From NCBI GenBank assembly GCA_038522375.1, contig JBCBKE010000005.1, forward strand, positions 1 to 64,000: DNA of 64,000 nucleotides, written 5' to 3'. This document shows positions 62,806 through 64,000 of the stretch, piece by piece (the stretch's first letter is position 1; each line of letters starts with the position of its first letter). The notes below the pieces were generated by a model. That model searched no databases and was not told the DNA's origin. It saw only the letters and a list, made by a program, of their open reading frames with translations. This stretch comes from UBA5336 sp038522375 (lineage in GTDB: Bacteria > Pseudomonadota > Alphaproteobacteria > Caulobacterales > Hyphomonadaceae). The translations under genes were made by a program, and so were the position numbers.

Positions 62806-63398
62806 CCGGCGTTGTCACCGGATCGCCGAAGCACAGTGCGGTTTCGCACGAGCCATTCCGCCGCGTCGTCATCGGTGAAGTCGACTTCCTTGAGGCTGGT
62901 CAGGACGCCATCGTCGAGGGCAATCGTTTCACGAACCTGTGCTGGCCGGTTGTCATCGCTGCCGTCGCTGGTGGATACGATCGACCAGGCGCCAGTCATC
63001 GCGCCCGGGTCCAGCGACAGCGCGGATGCCCGGGTTTCCATGGGCCGGCCCTTCCGAAAAATGGCCATGCTCAATGTGCCGCTCTCGTGGTCGAGCGCTG
63101 CGATTGAGACGATGTAGACATCGCCGACGGTCGGTCCGTCATCATAGCGCGTGGTGGTCACGAAAGCGTGCCCGTCAGGTGCGACCGTGACCTTTGAAGC
63201 CATCGGTATGCCGAACCATTCCCCAGACTGGTAATCGAGATACTGGAGTTCACCGGTCCACGATCCCACCGTTTCAGAGCGGGCATCCGCAAGGGTAAAG
63301 CCGGCGTTCGAAGTGGCCTCGTCGGCCACGGTTGTCGTTGTGGCGGCGGCAAGACCGAGCATGGCGCAAGCGGCGAGGCGGACGATCGGATGGGGCAT
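62802..63398 (-). CDS. Exported protein of unknown function
   Basis: This 198-residue protein begins with a Sec signal peptide (residues ~1-25, ending TTTVADE). The mature part is beta-rich: WTGELQYLDYQSGEWFGIPM near residues 47-66, then TVAPDGHAFVTTTRYDDGP and SWSIVSTSDGSD-like strands. The repeated strands resemble small secreted beta-barrel or lipocalin-like proteins that bind ligands, but no family is certain. No catalytic motif is visible. It stands between convergent MmcQ and the upstream VOC gene about 100 bases away. Confidence 0.65.
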   Translation of the reverse strand: MPHPIVRLAACAMLGLAAATTTTVADEATSNAGFTLADARSETVGSWTGELQYLDYQSGEWFGIPMASKVTVAPDGHAFVTTTRYDDGPTVGDVYIVSIAALDHESGTLSMAIFRKGRPMETRASALSLDPGAMTGAWSIVSTSDGSDDNRPAQVRETIALDDGVLTSLKEVDFTDDDAAEWLVRNRTVLRRSGDNAG

Positions 63399-63501
63399 GG
63401 CAAGGTTCCCGTATGTGCTCGCACGACGCGCCAGGGGCGTGCGCAGATTACTCGTGGCAAGCGTGTGTCGTGACGAAGCTCGCAGTCATTGAGGAAATGC
63501 C

Positions 63502-63885
63502 TCAGGTCGGAGGCGGCTGCATCAGGGAAAGCACGTTACCGTCGGGGTCCTTGAACCAGCAGATCCTGGCGCCATCGGGGGTGTTCCAGACGCCGGTTTC
63601 GTCCTGGGGCAAGCCGTCGAAGCGCTCGAATGATATGGCTTTCCGGGCAAGATCCGCCATCGCGACGGCGATGTCGTCCACTTGCCAGCCAATCACGGTG
63701 AAGGGTTGGGGCGTGAAGGCTGGCGTGATGGCGCAGCGAAGCTCGCCGCCAGGCACGTCGAAAACTGCCGCGAACGGGGTGTTGGCGACGAGCCGCAGGC
63801 CGAGCACGTCCTGGTAGAAAGCGATTGCCCGGTCTCCGCTGGAGACCGGGACAAATCCATGCATCGGGGCGGCTGAAAGCGGCAT
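63502..63885 (-). CDS. VOC (glyoxalase/bleomycin-resistance-like) protein
   Basis: This 127-residue protein starts at ATG 63885, with GGAAG about ten bases upstream. It has one vicinal-oxygen-chelate module pair: FVPVSSGDRAIAFYQDVLGLRLVAN near the N-terminus (in parts) and VDDIAVAMADLARKAI in the middle. It ends ICWFKDPDGNVLSLMQ, where the Glu usually found is absent (Asn-Val-Leu-Ser). Members isomerise, open rings or bind drugs. The metal ligands and substrate are uncertain. Confidence 0.82.
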   Translation of the reverse strand: MPLSAAPMHGFVPVSSGDRAIAFYQDVLGLRLVANTPFAAVFDVPGGELRCAITPAFTPQPFTVIGWQVDDIAVAMADLARKAISFERFDGLPQDETGVWNTPDGARICWFKDPDGNVLSLMQPPPT

Positions 63886-63910
63886 GGCCGGTGGCTTCCG
63901 CAACGCCAGT

Positions 63911-64000
63911 TAGGCCGGCTTCGGCTCGCCGGGCAGGTCCGGTTCGCCGGATCCTTCCTCGCCGCGGCGCTTCTTGCCGATGACGGGCACGGCAGATGCC
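63911..64000 (-). CDS. C-terminal end of an unidentified gene (truncated by the window)
   Basis: The minus-strand frame ending at TAA 63911-63913 is open to the window edge for 29 codons. Its end is charged and proline-rich (GKKRRGEEGSGEPDLPGEP). Only this tail is visible, so neither family nor reality of the gene can be settled. It would lie about 25 bases upstream of the VOC gene. Confidence 0.4.

Noticed and set aside
1..64000. tRNA, rRNA, CRISPR arrays, insertion sequences, prophage and toxin-antitoxin genes
   Set aside because: I looked through the intergenic gaps and protein list and saw no cloverleaf, repeat array, transposase or phage signature; a short or unusual RNA could still be missed without a covariance search.

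Overview
The window looks like a chromosomal segment of a GC-rich, aerobic, rod-shaped alphaproteobacterium. The evidence is a DivL-type kinase with tyrosine in place of the phospho-histidine, rpsU divergent from COQ9, a three-subunit proton-translocating transhydrogenase (pntAA-pntAB-pntB), a CobS-type AAA+ protein and a ROSE-like RNA thermometer in front of hsp20. The genus cannot be fixed from the sequence. No rRNA, tRNA, CRISPR array, insertion sequence or phage gene was seen. Genes are tightly packed and only one gene-free stretch exceeds 300 bases (26860-27226, upstream of mreB).

Layout. 1-5150: edge of a surface-polysaccharide region (partial glycosyltransferase, a large fused transferase, a sulfotransferase, mannose-1-phosphate guanylyltransferase). 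5213-9688: SDR/thioesterase pair and the pnt operon. 9716-14135: orphan OppBC permeases, DUF442-type phosphatase-like protein, ATP-grasp-like protein, metallo-beta-lactamase-fold hydrolase. 14310-19454: rpsU, COQ9, cobS, pyk and a DASS anion symporter. 19488-25145: two exported methyltransferase-like lipoproteins, the hsp20 heat-shock unit, a Sel1 protein, an SDR, a GNAT acetyltransferase and a TVP38-type membrane protein. 25177-33084: leuA with a possible attenuator, then the cell-shape cluster mreB-mreC-mreD-mrdA-rodA. 33204-37392: NSS transporter, proline iminopeptidase, a lipoprotein, DUF423 protein, periplasmic MsrA. 37524-46223: PBP1C with alpha-2-macroglobulin, then yggT-folD-HNH. 46394-49295: MFS transporter and hybrid histidine kinase. 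49311-58436: a long minus-strand run from divL through ridA, an ABM-domain protein, acyl-CoA dehydrogenase, GPH symporter, HtrA protease, HAD hydrolase and lipoprotein to phhB. 58596-64000: DMT exporter, PhzF protein, thiD coupled to a transmembrane TIR protein, MmcQ/YjbR protein, exported unknown, VOC protein and a truncated gene.

Several units fit together functionally. mreBCD-mrdA-rodA is the elongasome. PBP1C with alpha-2-macroglobulin is a known envelope-repair/defence pair. MsrA and HtrA add periplasmic quality control, and Hsp20 with its thermometer adds cytoplasmic heat protection. Most other genes are central metabolism and transport.

The most unusual signals are: rpsU with no ATG/GTG/TTG start and an ATC codon behind a good ribosome binding site; the compact ROSE-type hairpin on hsp20; a TIR-transmembrane-cysteine-rich protein overlapping thiD; nested inverted repeats upstream of mreB; and a large fused transferase next to the polysaccharide genes.
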